Positions 1 to 8,738 of a stretch of DNA of 57,636 bases are shown here, one piece after another. Position 1 is the stretch's first letter; every line of letters starts with the position of its first letter. The stretch spans positions 1 to 57,636 of the forward strand of contig CAUJIK010000109.1 in the NCBI GenBank assembly GCA_963205255.1, in the 5' to 3' direction. This stretch comes from Pseudomonadota bacterium. Its GTDB lineage: Bacteria; Pseudomonadota; Gammaproteobacteria; Steroidobacterales; Steroidobacteraceae. The notes below the pieces were generated by a model. The model did no database searches. It was not told the DNA's origin and was given only the letters and a program-made list of their open reading frames with translations. The position numbers and the translations under genes were made by a program.

Positions 1-975
1 CTCATGACGCGCCCGACGCTGGTGTGGGATATCCAGTCCTCGCGCGCGGGCGCGCACCAGGCGCGCGTGAGCTACCAGACTGGCGGCATCACCTGGTGGG
101 CGGACTACAACCTCATCTTCAGCGCGGGCCGGGATGCCAACAATGGCTTCGTGGATCTGTCGGCCTGGGTCAGCGTCATCAACCAGTCGGGCGCAAGCTT
201 CGACGATGCACGGCTGAAGCTGATCGCCGGCGATGTGAACCGCGCGCAGCCCAAGGCGTCCCCGCGCGTGAGGATGGCGATGGAGAGCATGGCGGCTGAT
301 GCGGGTGGCTTCGAAGAGAAGGCCTTCGACGAGTTCCACCTCTACACGCTGTCCCGGCGCACCACCTTGCCGGACAACTCCACCAAGCAGATCGAGCTGT
401 TCGACCAGGCGCGCAAGGTGCCGGCGCAGCGGCTGCTGGTCTACGCCGGCGGCCCGGGCCGCATCTATGGCGGCGGCAGTCCCTATGCCGACAGCAACTT
501 CCCCGCTACCGGCAACACGCGTGTCGACAGCTACCTGGTGTTCCGCAACGACCGCGCTTCGGGCCTGGGCGTGCCGCTGCCCGCGGGCCGCATCCGCGTG
601 TCGCGGCTGGATGCCGCGGACAATTCGCTGGAGTTCATCGGCGAGGATGCCATCGGCCACACGCCGCGCGATGAAACCGTGCGCGTGAAGCTGGGTTCGG
701 CCTTCGACGTGGTGGGCGAGCGCCGGCAGGTGGATTTCCGCTCCGATACGCGCGCGCGCTGGATCGAGGAAGAGATCGAGGTGCAGCTGCGCAACCACAA
801 GGACGAGGATGTGCAGGTGCAGGTGCGCGAGTTCCTGTTCCGCTGGAGCAACTGGCAGATCCTCGCGAGCAGCGTGCCGCACCAGAAAGAGGATGCCGGC
901 ACCGCGGTGTTCCCCGTGAAGGTGGCGAAGAACGGCAGCACCACGCTGCGCTACAAGGTGCGCTACAGCTGGTGA
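1..975 (+). CDS. DUF4139 domain protein, C-terminal part (5' end outside window)
   Basis: The frame is open to the left edge, so this is the C-terminal ~324 residues of a longer protein. The Met at base 4 lies inside the domain and is probably not the start. The all-beta sequence, with the motif YQTGGITWWADYN near its beginning and a closing run of alternating strands (VQVREFLFRWSNWQ, then TLRYKVRYSW), matches the C-terminal DUF4139 domain of proteins often called mucoidy inhibitor A-like. Their biochemical role is unknown. Family members usually carry an N-terminal DUF4140 domain and a coiled coil, which would lie before this window. It converges with the EAL gene, with 36 bases between the two stops. 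Confidence 0.8.
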   Translation, partial: LMTRPTLVWDIQSSRAGAHQARVSYQTGGITWWADYNLIFSAGRDANNGFVDLSAWVSVINQSGASFDDARLKLIAGDVNRAQPKASPRVRMAMESMAADAGGFEEKAFDEFHLYTLSRRTTLPDNSTKQIELFDQARKVPAQRLLVYAGGPGRIYGGGSPYADSNFPATGNTRVDSYLVFRNDRASGLGVPLPAGRIRVSRLDAADNSLEFIGEDAIGHTPRDETVRVKLGSAFDVVGERRQVDFRSDTRARWIEEEIEVQLRNHKDEDVQVQVREFLFRWSNWQILASSVPHQKEDAGTAVFPVKVAKNGSTTLRYKVRYSW

Positions 976-1011
976 TCGACGGTAGCGCCCTGACCGGAAC
1001 GCTGTGCTCCG

Positions 1012-2199
1012 TCAGGCGCTGCGCAGGTTCAGCGAAGCCAGCTCAGTGAGCGGCAGGGGGCCTTCGAGCAGGTAGCCCTGCGCGAAGTCGACGCCGATGG
1101 CCGCGAGCCACTGGCGCGCCGTGGCCGATTCGATGCGCTTGGCCACGCAATGAGCTCCCAGCACCTTGCTGGCCTGGGCGATGGCCACCACCTTCGCCTG
1201 CGCCACTTTGTCGCTGAGCGCGGAGACGGTGAGCACCGGGTCGATCTTCAGCAGCTTGATGGACTGATGGCGCAGCAGCGCCAGCACGTCGCTGTGGAAG
1301 GTGAAATCGTCGATGACCACCTGCAGGCCGGTGCGGGCGCATTGCTGCACGAAGCGCTCGGCCTCGCGCGGCCAGATGCGGGCGAGGCCTTCACGCAGCT
1401 CGAAGCCGATCAGGCGCGGACTCAGGCGTGCCTGACGCAGCATGGCGAGCACCGAGTCGAGGAAGGCGACATTGCGCAGTGCGCCGGCGGAGAGATTGAT
1501 GGTGAAGCTGGCCGGCTCGCGCTCCAGCGCCTCGCGGTTGGCGCTCATCCAGCGCACCAGTTCGCCCAGGATGTGACGATCCAGCTCTCCGGAGGCGTCT
1601 TCGGCATCGGCGTGCTCCACCACGGCGCGGGGGGCTTCTTCCGACGGATCATCTTCCAGGTTCGAGCGCAGCAGGATCTCGTAGCGGCGGGTGCGGCCGC
1701 TGCTGCGCAGCTTCAGCAGTTGCTGCACATAGAGGGTCAGTGAACTGCCCAGTGTTTCTTGTGGAGCGGATTGGGCAGCCTGCCTGGTGTCCGCCAACGC
1801 CATGGCGAGGCGCCGCAGCAACGCCGCGAAAGCCGGCTTCAATGCCTTCTCGGCGCCACGACCGCCCAGTGTGCGCGTGGTCACCTCGATCATGACCGCG
1901 CCGCGATTCATGCCGCGAGGATCGTGTACCGGGAAGATCAGCTTGCAGCGGTCGGCATTTACCGGACGTTCCACGCAGGCGCGAGCGGGCTCCAGCGCGA
2001 AGCAGTCCAGTGCGTCGAGCAGCAGCGCGTAGTCTTCCGGGCCGACCGCACCACTGGAGGTCCAGACAGTTTCACCGGTGGGATCGTGAATGGAGCTGGC
2101 ATGCAGGTCCAGCCCCGCCAGAGCGGTCGCAATCCCTTGCCCGAGCTGGTCCAGCAGGGCGGACGAGGTGTCGCCGGAAGACTCGGGGGTGTTTGTCAT
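1012..2199 (-). CDS. Degenerate EAL-domain protein, probably a c-di-GMP binder without activity
   Basis: A 395-residue cytoplasmic protein. Residues 1-150 are a poorly conserved, possibly sensory region, and residues ~170-390 form an EAL fold. Most EAL phosphodiesterase residues are present: E174 in place of the EAL Glu (YEILLR), N235 (INLS), E267 (FELRE), the D297-D298 pair, K318 (LKID) and Q374 (FAQGY). However, the AEGVE loop reads AKRIE, so the metal-binding Glu is K354, and the Gly after the Asp pair is Thr. From family knowledge this predicts lost or weak hydrolysis of cyclic di-GMP, with binding possibly kept. There is no GGDEF domain and no membrane segment. It is divergent from the LysR gene, with 97 bases between the two starts. 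Confidence 0.8.
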   Translation of the reverse strand: MTNTPESSGDTSSALLDQLGQGIATALAGLDLHASSIHDPTGETVWTSSGAVGPEDYALLLDALDCFALEPARACVERPVNADRCKLIFPVHDPRGMNRGAVMIEVTTRTLGGRGAEKALKPAFAALLRRLAMALADTRQAAQSAPQETLGSSLTLYVQQLLKLRSSGRTRRYEILLRSNLEDDPSEEAPRAVVEHADAEDASGELDRHILGELVRWMSANREALEREPASFTINLSAGALRNVAFLDSVLAMLRQARLSPRLIGFELREGLARIWPREAERFVQQCARTGLQVVIDDFTFHSDVLALLRHQSIKLLKIDPVLTVSALSDKVAQAKVVAIAQASKVLGAHCVAKRIESATARQWLAAIGVDFAQGYLLEGPLPLTELASLNLRSA

Positions 2200-2296
2200 G
2201 CCCGGAATTGTCCCGGATCCGGGTCCGCAGAGCCGTGATCAAATACTCGAGTCTGAAGCTACAATAAGACTAATTGCGACAACCATTGGTCCATGC

Positions 2297-3247
2297 ATGA
2301 ACCAGTCAGCGGTTGATTCGAGCCCTCGTCCGCACCTGATAGCGGACGAAATGGCGATCTTCGCAAGGGTGGTGGAGCTCAATGGCTTCACGGCCGCCGC
2401 CCGTCGGCTCCAGGTGCCGAAGGTGCGGGTCAGTCGCGCCGTTGCCCAGCTCGAGCGTGTGCTCGGCCTGCGGCTGCTGGAGCGCACCACGCGACGCATT
2501 GCCCTGACGGCCGCGGGACGCGCCATCCTCGCCCACTGCCAGCGTGTGGCGCTGGAGGTCGAGGCCGCGCGGGCCGCCTTGCAGCCGGTGGCGGAGGGCG
2601 CCTCGCTGCGCGTGGTGATCGATCAGGGCTATGGGCGGCTGCTGGTCGCGCCGCTGGTGCCGCGCTTCCTCGAGCGCTTCCCGCAGATCGCGCTGCGGCT
2701 GGTGCAGGTGGAGGAGCTGGGCGGCGGCGCCGACTACGACGTGGCGCTGCGCAGTGATGGCCGGGTGGCGGAGAACGAGACCGCAACCGAGCTGGGCAGC
2801 CCGCCGATGATCCTGTGCGCCTCGCCGGCCTATCTTGCGGACAAGACGCTGCCGCAGTCGCCGGTCGATCTCGCCCAGCATGCGCTGCTGTGGGCGGGCG
2901 GCGGCGAGCATGCCGGCCTCAGTCTTGCCAAGGACGGTGGCGCAGTGGCCGTACCGGCAACGCCGCGTCTGGTTGCGCAGGATCTCAACGCCCTGCACTC
3001 GGCAGTGGCGGCGGGGCTGGGCATCGGTGTGCTGCCGGAGTTCCTGTGCCGCAATGGGCTGGCAATGAAACGCCTGGTGCGGCTGCTGCCCGACTGGCAG
3101 GTGGCCGGGCAGGTCGAATTGCTTGCCGTGAGTCTGAAAGATCGTGCCGCTGACCCGGCGGTGCGCAGTTTCGTCGAGTTCCTGTCCGCCAACGTGGTGC
3201 CGGCGCTGGCCGGTGCGCCGGCCGCGGCCACAGGGGCGGGGAGTTGA
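2297..3247 (+). CDS. LysR-family transcriptional regulator
   Basis: A 316-residue regulator with an N-terminal winged HTH (residues ~18-77, with the typical FTAAARRLQVPKVRVSRAV helix pair) and a C-terminal periplasmic-binding-like effector domain. The start chosen is the ATG at 2297; the frame is open further upstream, but that part does not look like LysR sequence. A second Met at 2351 (DEMAIF) would still keep the HTH. The next gene, an acyl-CoA dehydrogenase, follows directly on the same strand, so the pair is probably cotranscribed and the regulator may control it. The effector is unknown. The domain is closest in style to the LysR subgroup acting on small aromatic or acid catabolism, but the specificity cannot be read. 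Confidence 0.88.
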   Translation: MNQSAVDSSPRPHLIADEMAIFARVVELNGFTAAARRLQVPKVRVSRAVAQLERVLGLRLLERTTRRIALTAAGRAILAHCQRVALEVEAARAALQPVAEGASLRVVIDQGYGRLLVAPLVPRFLERFPQIALRLVQVEELGGGADYDVALRSDGRVAENETATELGSPPMILCASPAYLADKTLPQSPVDLAQHALLWAGGGEHAGLSLAKDGGAVAVPATPRLVAQDLNALHSAVAAGLGIGVLPEFLCRNGLAMKRLVRLLPDWQVAGQVELLAVSLKDRAADPAVRSFVEFLSANVVPALAGAPAAATGAGS

Positions 3248-3249
3248 CC

Positions 3250-5028
3250 ATGATGTATCAGGCTCCGTTGCGCGAGATCCGCTTCGTGATGCACGAGCTG
3301 CTGGATGACGGCCAGCTCGACCGGCTCTATGAAGATGCCGGCTATTCGGCGGAAATTGCCGATAATATCGTCCAAGAAGCGGCCAAATTCGCCGAATCGG
3401 TGCTTCTGCCGCTCAACGCTCCGGGCGACCGGGAGGGTGCGCACTGGTCCGCGGAAGGGGTCACCACGCCCAAGGGTTTCCCCGAGGCCTACAAGGCTTA
3501 TGTGGAGGCGGGCTGGGCGCAGCTTTCCATCGGGCAGGAGCATGGCGGCCAGGGCATGCCGCAGCTGCTGAACTCCGCGGTCGAGGAGCTCATGTTCTCG
3601 TCGAACATGGCCTTCTATCTCGGCACCTCACTGGCGCGCGGCGCGGTGGAAGCCATCGCGGCTTCCGGCAGTCCCGAGCAGCGTGAGCAGGTGTTGCCCA
3701 GGCTCGTCACCGGCGAGTGGATGGGCACCATGAACCTCACCGAGGCTCAGGCCGGTTCGGATCTGGGGATGATGCGCACCCGTGCCGTGCCCGAGGGCGA
3801 TCACTACCGGATCTTCGGCCAGAAGATCTTCATCACCTACGGCGATCATGACCTGACGGACAACATCGTCCACCTGGTGCTGGCGCGCATCGATGGCGCG
3901 CCCGCGGGCACCCGCGGCATCTCGCTGTTCTATGTGCCGAAGTTCCTGCCCGGCGCGGATGGCGGCCTTGGTGCATTGAATGACCTGCGTTGTCTGTCGA
4001 TCGAACACAAGCTGGGCATTCACGGCAGCCCTACCTGCGTCATGGTGTTCGGCGAGCAGGAAGGCGCCGTCGGTCATCTGCTGGGCGAACCCAACAGCGG
4101 CCTTGCGCACATGTTCATCATGATGAACGCCGCGCGGCTTTCGGTGGGCGTGCAGGGCCTGGCGCAGAGCGAACGGGCATTGCAGAGCGCGCTGGACTGG
4201 GCGCGCAGTCGCGTGCAGGGCAAGCGTGCCCGCGGCGATGCGGCCGTCGCCATCATCGAACATCCGGATGTGCGGCGCATGCTGCTGTCGATGAAGGCGC
4301 GCACCGAGGGCATGCGCGCGCTGGCGTATTTCGCGGCCCTGGAACTCGACAAAGGCCGCAGGCTCGGGGATGAGGCGGCGCGCGCCGCGGCGCTGCAGCG
4401 CGCGGAACTGCTGATTCCGGTGGTAAAGGCTTGGTGCACCGAGACGGCGGTGCAGGTCACTTCCACCGGCATCCAGGTGCATGGCGGCATGGGTTTCATC
4501 GAAGAGACCGGCGCGGCGCAGTTCCTGCGCGATGTGCGCATCGCCTCGATCTACGAGGGCACCACCGGCATCCAGGCCAATGATCTCGTCGGCCGCAAGC
4601 TGGGTCGCGATCATGGCGCGGCGATGGCGGCGTTGATAGAGGATTTGCGCGCTGGCCTTGCGGCCGCGCAGGCGGCATCGCAGCAGGCGCAGGCAACCTG
4701 CCAGGCTGCGATCGCGGCGTTGGGGTTGTTGCGCGATGCCACCGATGCCCTGCTGAAGCAGCAGGCGGAAAACCCCGAGAACGCATTTGCGGTGGCGGTT
4801 CCCTATCTCGATCTGTGCGGCCTGGTGATTGCCGGTGCGCTCAGCGCGCGCGCGGCAGCCGTCGCGGAAGCCGCGTTGCAGGCGGCGCCGGAGGATGTGT
4901 TCTACCGGGCGAAGCTGCAGACCGCCCGCTACTACGTCGGGCAGTTGCTGCCCGGCGCGGCAGGGCTCGCGGTGGTGGTCAGGGCTGGGGCGGCGAGTGT
5001 TCTTGCGGCGTCGCCGGAGCTGTTGTAG
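3250..5028 (+). CDS. Acyl-CoA dehydrogenase, DmdC/FadE-like with C-terminal extension
   Basis: A 592-residue flavoprotein that should oxidise acyl-CoA to trans-2-enoyl-CoA with FAD. Visible blocks are the N-terminal helical region (MYQAPLREIRFVM), the middle beta domain with MNLTEAQAGSDLG and QKIFITYGDHD, and the C-terminal helical domain with VHGGMGFIEETGAAQ and the Glu-containing IYEGTTGIQAND. An extra ~120-residue C-terminal domain is typical of the 3-methylmercaptopropionyl-CoA dehydrogenase (DmdC)-like subfamily. Length fits that group. The ATG at 3250 lies just after the LysR stop; a TTG at 3244 would overlap the stop. The 3' end overlaps the convergent membrane-protein gene by 50 bases. 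The actual substrate is not readable from sequence. Confidence 0.9.
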   Translation: MMYQAPLREIRFVMHELLDDGQLDRLYEDAGYSAEIADNIVQEAAKFAESVLLPLNAPGDREGAHWSAEGVTTPKGFPEAYKAYVEAGWAQLSIGQEHGGQGMPQLLNSAVEELMFSSNMAFYLGTSLARGAVEAIAASGSPEQREQVLPRLVTGEWMGTMNLTEAQAGSDLGMMRTRAVPEGDHYRIFGQKIFITYGDHDLTDNIVHLVLARIDGAPAGTRGISLFYVPKFLPGADGGLGALNDLRCLSIEHKLGIHGSPTCVMVFGEQEGAVGHLLGEPNSGLAHMFIMMNAARLSVGVQGLAQSERALQSALDWARSRVQGKRARGDAAVAIIEHPDVRRMLLSMKARTEGMRALAYFAALELDKGRRLGDEAARAAALQRAELLIPVVKAWCTETAVQVTSTGIQVHGGMGFIEETGAAQFLRDVRIASIYEGTTGIQANDLVGRKLGRDHGAAMAALIEDLRAGLAAAQAASQQAQATCQAAIAALGLLRDATDALLKQQAENPENAFAVAVPYLDLCGLVIAGALSARAAAVAEAALQAAPEDVFYRAKLQTARYYVGQLLPGAAGLAVVVRAGAASVLAASPELL

Positions 5029-5413
5029 CGATATCCACGGCCTTCGGCCACAGCACGCTGCCGATCATCACGCACACGGCGGCGACGCCCAGCAGCGCCA
5101 CGGCGATGGCATTGCCGGAGAACAGGAACAGCAGCAGGGATTCGGTGAGCTGCAACAGGCCGCAGATCACGATCACCTCGCGGGTGACGGCGCGTGGACG
5201 AAAGGCCACGATGGCATACAGCAATGCGATCAGCAGCGATTGCGCGCCGAAGGCAAGCCACAGCGCCCGCACCGAATCCTGGTAGTGCAGCTTCATGCCG
5301 CTGCTGCCCAGCGCGACGATGAGCAGCATGTAGGTAACGAAGTAGTAGATCGCGACGCCGGCCAGCGCCACGGCGCCGATCAGCATGCAATAGCGGAAGC
5401 TGCTGTTCTTCAT
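4979..5413 (-). CDS. Small four-helix membrane protein of unknown function
   Basis: A 144-residue protein with four predicted transmembrane helices (residues ~8-35, 48-70, 78-97 and 100-120) and a short Pro/Thr-rich polar tail. No family was recognised. Its ATG overlaps the stop of the lipase gene as ATGA, so it is the last gene of the nitroreductase-oxyR-lipase chain and should be translationally coupled to it. Its final ~50 bases lie inside the 3' end of the convergent acyl-CoA dehydrogenase gene, so the two transcripts overlap. No catalytic residues can be proposed. Confidence 0.75.
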   Translation of the reverse strand: MKNSSFRYCMLIGAVALAGVAIYYFVTYMLLIVALGSSGMKLHYQDSVRALWLAFGAQSLLIALLYAIVAFRPRAVTREVIVICGLLQLTESLLLFLFSGNAIAVALLGVAAVCVMIGSVLWPKAVDIATTAPATPQEHSPPQP

Positions 5414-6654
5414 GGCGGCAGTGTGGCCTCGTTCAGCGAATCAAGGAAGTGCCGCCGCTGCGCGGGCTCCAGGGCCGCCCAGTCGATCTTCTGCGTGAAC
5501 AGGGCGCGCAGGTCGGCATCGGTGTAGGTGTGCATGGCCTGGGCCACCGGCGGCACGGTGGCGGCGAGCCCTGAAGGGCGCTCCTGGAGCAGGTCGATCA
5601 GCGCCGCGTGCACCAGTGGATGGCGCGGCAGCTCGCTGTGGCCGACGGGCACATAGCCCGTCGCCGCGCCGGCCAGCACGGCGCGGGTCAGCGGTACGGT
5701 GCCGTCGCCATTGCGGTCGACGTGATAGCCGAAGCCGTCACCGGTGCGGCTGGCGCGCATGACGGTGTCGAAGCCGTGGCCGGCGATGCAGGTGATGCGT
5801 TCGGCTGACGCGGGGGCATCGGGCAGCCGTGAGGCCGCCAGCAGTTCGGCGCAGGGCCGCGGCCCCGAGGCGGGCCAGGCGGCCGCGCTGCGAAAATCCG
5901 GTTCGGCATCATCAGGCAGCATCTGGTACAGGCTCGGAAAGGTCGAGAACACGCGCGCGGCAAGCTCTTCGGCGCTGTGCCGGGGATCCAGCTGCGCCAC
6001 GCGCCGTATCAGGGGGTACACGCCGCGCAGCGCCTGCACCGGCGCATAGGAGCCACGATGCGGTGTGCCCAGCGTGATCAGATGCCGCACGTGCGCGCCC
6101 TCGGGCGTCGCCAGGGCGAGGCGTCCGATCAGGCCGCCCATGCTGTGGCCGATGATGTGCAGCTGTGCGGCGGGCTCTGCGGCCAGCCTTGCCGCAAGCT
6201 TGCGGCCCAGCTCATTCAAGTCCTGTCGCCAGTCGTAGTCGAAGTAGCGCACGGTCCAGCCGGCTGCCTCCAGCGCCAGCTTCAGCGGCAGGTAGCTGTA
6301 GAGCACCGGCCCCAGTGAGCGGATGGGTGGCCCCGGCAGCGCCAGCAGTTCCAGATGGCCCTGCTGGAAGTCGGTGGGGTCGATCCACAGCAGGTTGTCA
6401 GGCAGCGGCGCGGGACGCGGCAGGCCCAGCTGCGAGCCCATGATGCCGGGCACCAGCACCACGCAGCGCTGCGGATCGCGCGATGCGCGCGCCGCGGCGC
6501 GCGCCAGCGGCAGCAGAGAGAGGTATTCCTCTTCGCCCAGATAAGCCACCAGCTCGCGGCGCCGTTCGCCGCTGGCGAGCAGCGCCTCGATGGCGCCCTC
6601 GGGCCACACCAGCCGGTCATAGGGTGAGATCTGTTCGCCGCCGGGAATGCTCAC
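5410..6654 (-). CDS. LCAT-type alpha/beta-hydrolase (lipase/acyltransferase-like)
   Basis: A 414-residue alpha/beta-hydrolase. The segment CVVLVPGIMGSQLG followed by LWIDP is the oxyanion and entry region of the lecithin:cholesterol acyltransferase family, and IIGHSMGG holds the nucleophile S171. DGTVPL (Asp region) and GHSELPRHP (His region) near the C-terminus would complete the triad. No signal peptide is seen, so it is probably cytosolic. The start chosen is GTG at 6654, because it overlaps the oxyR stop as GTGA and is followed directly by family-like sequence; the frame stays open upstream, but that part lies inside oxyR. The substrate is unknown; an ester, phospholipid or polyester are all possible. 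Confidence 0.82.
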   Translation of the reverse strand: MSIPGGEQISPYDRLVWPEGAIEALLASGERRRELVAYLGEEEYLSLLPLARAAARASRDPQRCVVLVPGIMGSQLGLPRPAPLPDNLLWIDPTDFQQGHLELLALPGPPIRSLGPVLYSYLPLKLALEAAGWTVRYFDYDWRQDLNELGRKLAARLAAEPAAQLHIIGHSMGGLIGRLALATPEGAHVRHLITLGTPHRGSYAPVQALRGVYPLIRRVAQLDPRHSAEELAARVFSTFPSLYQMLPDDAEPDFRSAAAWPASGPRPCAELLAASRLPDAPASAERITCIAGHGFDTVMRASRTGDGFGYHVDRNGDGTVPLTRAVLAGAATGYVPVGHSELPRHPLVHAALIDLLQERPSGLAATVPPVAQAMHTYTDADLRALFTQKIDWAALEPAQRRHFLDSLNEATLPP

Positions 6655-7559
6655 GCCTGTCCGAGATGCCGGGATGCGGTTTCGGCAATGACATCGCACA
6701 CGGCGCTGATGGCCGCGCCGCGCGCGGAAGTGCGGCGCCACAGCGCGCCGATGTGGCGCACCGGCGGCTTGATGAAGGGCACGATGTTCACGCCGCGCGC
6801 GCTGCCATAGGCACCGCTGCTGGCCAGTTCCGGCAGCAGTGTGATGCCGCTGCCCGAGGCCACCATCTGGCGCAGGGTCTCGAGCGAGGTGGCGCGGAAG
6901 TCCTGCTTTTCATGCGCCGTGGTGCGGCTGCATACGGCCAGCGCCTGGTCGCGCAGGCAATGGCCGTCTTCCAGCAGCAGCAGTGTCTGGCCGTCGAGGT
7001 CGCTGGGGCGCACCGAGCGGTGGCTGGCCAGTTCATGGTCGGCGGGCACGGCCAGCACGAAGGGCTCGTCATAGAGCTCGCGGTGCTGCATGCCCACTGT
7101 GGGCGCGGGCAGCGCGAGGATGCCCACGTCGATATCGCCGGCCTGCAGGTGTTCCAGCATCGAATCGGTCTGGTATTCGTACAGCAGCAGGTCCAGGCGC
7201 GGCAGCTTGCGTCGTATGCGCTGCGCGACCAACGGCAGCAGGTAGGGGCCGATGGTGGGCAGCAGGGCCAGACGCAGCCGGCCCATGAGCGGATCGCGCT
7301 GCTGCGTGAGCGCGGTGATTTCTTCGCTGGTCTCGATGATGCGGCGCGCGTGCTCCACCACCTGCGCGCCGATCTCGGTGAGCGCCACCTTGCGTGGGTG
7401 GCGCTCGATGAGCTGCACGCCCAGATAGTCTTCCAGCTTCTTCAGCTGCGCCGACAGTGTGGGCTGGCTCACGAAGCAACGCGCCGCGGCCTGGCCGAAG
7501 TGGCGCGTGTCCGCCACGGCGACCAGATAGCGCAGATCCTTGAGTTTGAGATCCGCCAT
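6651..7559 (-). CDS. oxyR: Peroxide-sensing LysR regulator OxyR
   Basis: A 302-residue LysR-type activator. The N-terminal HTH reads DLRYLVAVADTRHFGQAAA. The effector domain carries the OxyR signature LLEDGHCLRDQA with C201, and the second redox cysteine is at C210, equivalent to C199 and C208 of the E. coli protein. In that family, peroxide forms a disulphide between them and converts OxyR to an activator of catalase, Ahp and related genes. RATSLETLR and GSGITLLPELA are also OxyR blocks. It sits 4 bases after the nitroreductase stop and overlaps the lipase start as GTGA, so it is inside an operon rather than standing alone. No katG or ahpCF is in view. Confidence 0.93.
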   Translation of the reverse strand: MADLKLKDLRYLVAVADTRHFGQAAARCFVSQPTLSAQLKKLEDYLGVQLIERHPRKVALTEIGAQVVEHARRIIETSEEITALTQQRDPLMGRLRLALLPTIGPYLLPLVAQRIRRKLPRLDLLLYEYQTDSMLEHLQAGDIDVGILALPAPTVGMQHRELYDEPFVLAVPADHELASHRSVRPSDLDGQTLLLLEDGHCLRDQALAVCSRTTAHEKQDFRATSLETLRQMVASGSGITLLPELASSGAYGSARGVNIVPFIKPPVRHIGALWRRTSARGAAISAVCDVIAETASRHLGQA

Positions 7560-7563
7560 CAGG

Positions 7564-8187
7564 TCACAGCGCGGTGAAATGACCGTCGGGGCGCCATTGC
7601 CTCGTGGTCTGCTCCAGGCCCGCGCGCACCGCCTCTTCGGCGCTGGGGCCGGGTTTTCCCGGTCCGTTCGCCGTGCCGATGCAGATGAAGCCGATCAGAT
7701 GATCGTGCGCGGCGAGGCCAAGGCTGGCCTTGAAGGGCTCGTCGGACACAGCGGGGCCGGAGAAAAGATAGGCCCGATAGCCCAGCGCATGCGCCGCGCT
7801 GAGCACCAGCTGGGTCGCGCCGCCAGCGGCAAGGATCTGCTCCACGGCTGCGATCTTGTGCTGCGGATCGATTTTTGCCGCGGCGACGACCAGCAGCGGC
7901 GCGCGCGCGGTGAGCCGGTATTTGTCGCGGAACTGTTCGTAGCGCGAGGGATCGCCCTGCGCACGGGCGGCTGCCTCGGCGAGGCGGTCGTAGAACACCT
8001 CGTAGTCATCGGGCTGGACGACGAAGAAGCGCCAGGGCCGCAGCCGGCCGTGGTCGGCGGCGCGCTGGGCGGCGCCCAGGATCTGCCGCAGCTCGGCATC
8101 GGAAGGGGCCGGCGACGCAAGGAAGGCTCCCGCCAGCGAGGTGCGGGAGAGCAGGGAGTCGATGGCCGGGATGTCCGCAACATTCAT
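7564..8187 (-). CDS. Nitroreductase-family flavoprotein, YdjA-like
   Basis: A 207-residue FMN-dependent nitroreductase-fold protein. Recognisable parts are the N-terminal SRTSLAGAFLASPAP, the FMN/NAD(P)H region GAAQRAADHGRLRPWRF, ARAPLLVVAAA in the core strand, and the C-terminal DHLIGFICIGT. Length and motif order fit the YdjA subgroup, small NAD(P)H nitroreductases with poorly defined physiological substrates. The gene is first in the chain with oxyR (4-base gap), lipase and membrane protein. Its start is only 53 bases from the divergent osmC, so the two promoters must share a very short region. With OxyR downstream and OsmC opposite, a role in oxidant or electrophile handling is a reasonable inference. 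Confidence 0.85.
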   Translation of the reverse strand: MNVADIPAIDSLLSRTSLAGAFLASPAPSDAELRQILGAAQRAADHGRLRPWRFFVVQPDDYEVFYDRLAEAAARAQGDPSRYEQFRDKYRLTARAPLLVVAAAKIDPQHKIAAVEQILAAGGATQLVLSAAHALGYRAYLFSGPAVSDEPFKASLGLAAHDHLIGFICIGTANGPGKPGPSAEEAVRAGLEQTTRQWRPDGHFTAL

Positions 8188-8240
8188 AAAGTGCCTGTTA
8201 TTCTAGCCTACGTGGAGCTTTCGTCCGTGGGGTGATCCCG

Positions 8241-8705
8241 ATGTCGGAACATGCAGTGGAACTGGTGTGGGAGCGCGGGGAGCAGGCCTTCGTGGACATG
8301 CGGTACAGCCGCCGGCACCGCATCCGTCTCGATGGCGGCCTGGAAATAACCGGTTCTTCGTCACCCGACGAGGTTCCGGCGCCCATGTCGGATCCGGCAG
8401 CGATGGATCCCGAGGAAGCCTTTGTCGTTGCGCTGTCGAGCTGCCACATGCTGTGGTTCCTGGCGTTGGCCGGCAAGCAGGGCTATCGCGTCGACCGCTA
8501 CGTCGACCGGCCCCTGGGCACTCTGGCGCGCGCGGACGACGGCCGCAAGGCGATGACCGTCGTGACGCTGCGTCCGAAGGTTGATTTCTCGGGCGAGCGG
8601 ATTCCGGACCAGGTGGCCTTCGATGCCCTGCACCATGATGCGCACAATCTGTGCTACATCGCCAATTCGGTGAAGACCGAGGTACGGGTGGAGCCGCAAC
8701 GCTGA
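8241..8705 (+). CDS. OsmC-family peroxiredoxin-like protein
   Basis: A 154-residue protein of the OsmC/Ohr superfamily, thiol peroxidases that reduce organic hydroperoxides. The two cysteines are C68, in VALSSCHMLWFLALA, and C138, in HNLCYIANSVKTEV, the normal placement for this fold. The ATG at 8241 is preferred; an in-frame GTG at 8232 would add only three residues. It is divergent from the nitroreductase-oxyR operon, which supports a shared redox function and possible OxyR control, although no convincing OxyR box can be read in the 53-base gap. It belongs to the OsmC-like YhfA-type group rather than to canonical Ohr; this distinction is tentative. Confidence 0.88.
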   Translation: MSEHAVELVWERGEQAFVDMRYSRRHRIRLDGGLEITGSSSPDEVPAPMSDPAAMDPEEAFVVALSSCHMLWFLALAGKQGYRVDRYVDRPLGTLARADDGRKAMTVVTLRPKVDFSGERIPDQVAFDALHHDAHNLCYIANSVKTEVRVEPQR

Positions 8706-8711
8706 CGGCCG

Positions 8712-8734
8712 GGCGCTGGAAATCCGCCAGCGCC
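8712..8734 (+). terminator. Hairpin after osmC, possible terminator
   Basis: GGCGCTGG (8712-8719) pairs perfectly with CCAGCGCC (8727-8734) around a 7-base loop, just after the osmC stop, and is followed by GGTTTC. The T-run is poor, so termination strength is uncertain. It lies between two convergent genes and could act in both directions. Confidence 0.4.
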
Positions 8735-8738
8735 GGTT

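Noticed and set aside
8188-8240. OxyR box between osmC and the nitroreductase gene
   Set aside because: The ATAG-N7-CTAT spacing pattern could not be matched convincingly on either strand in this 53-base gap.
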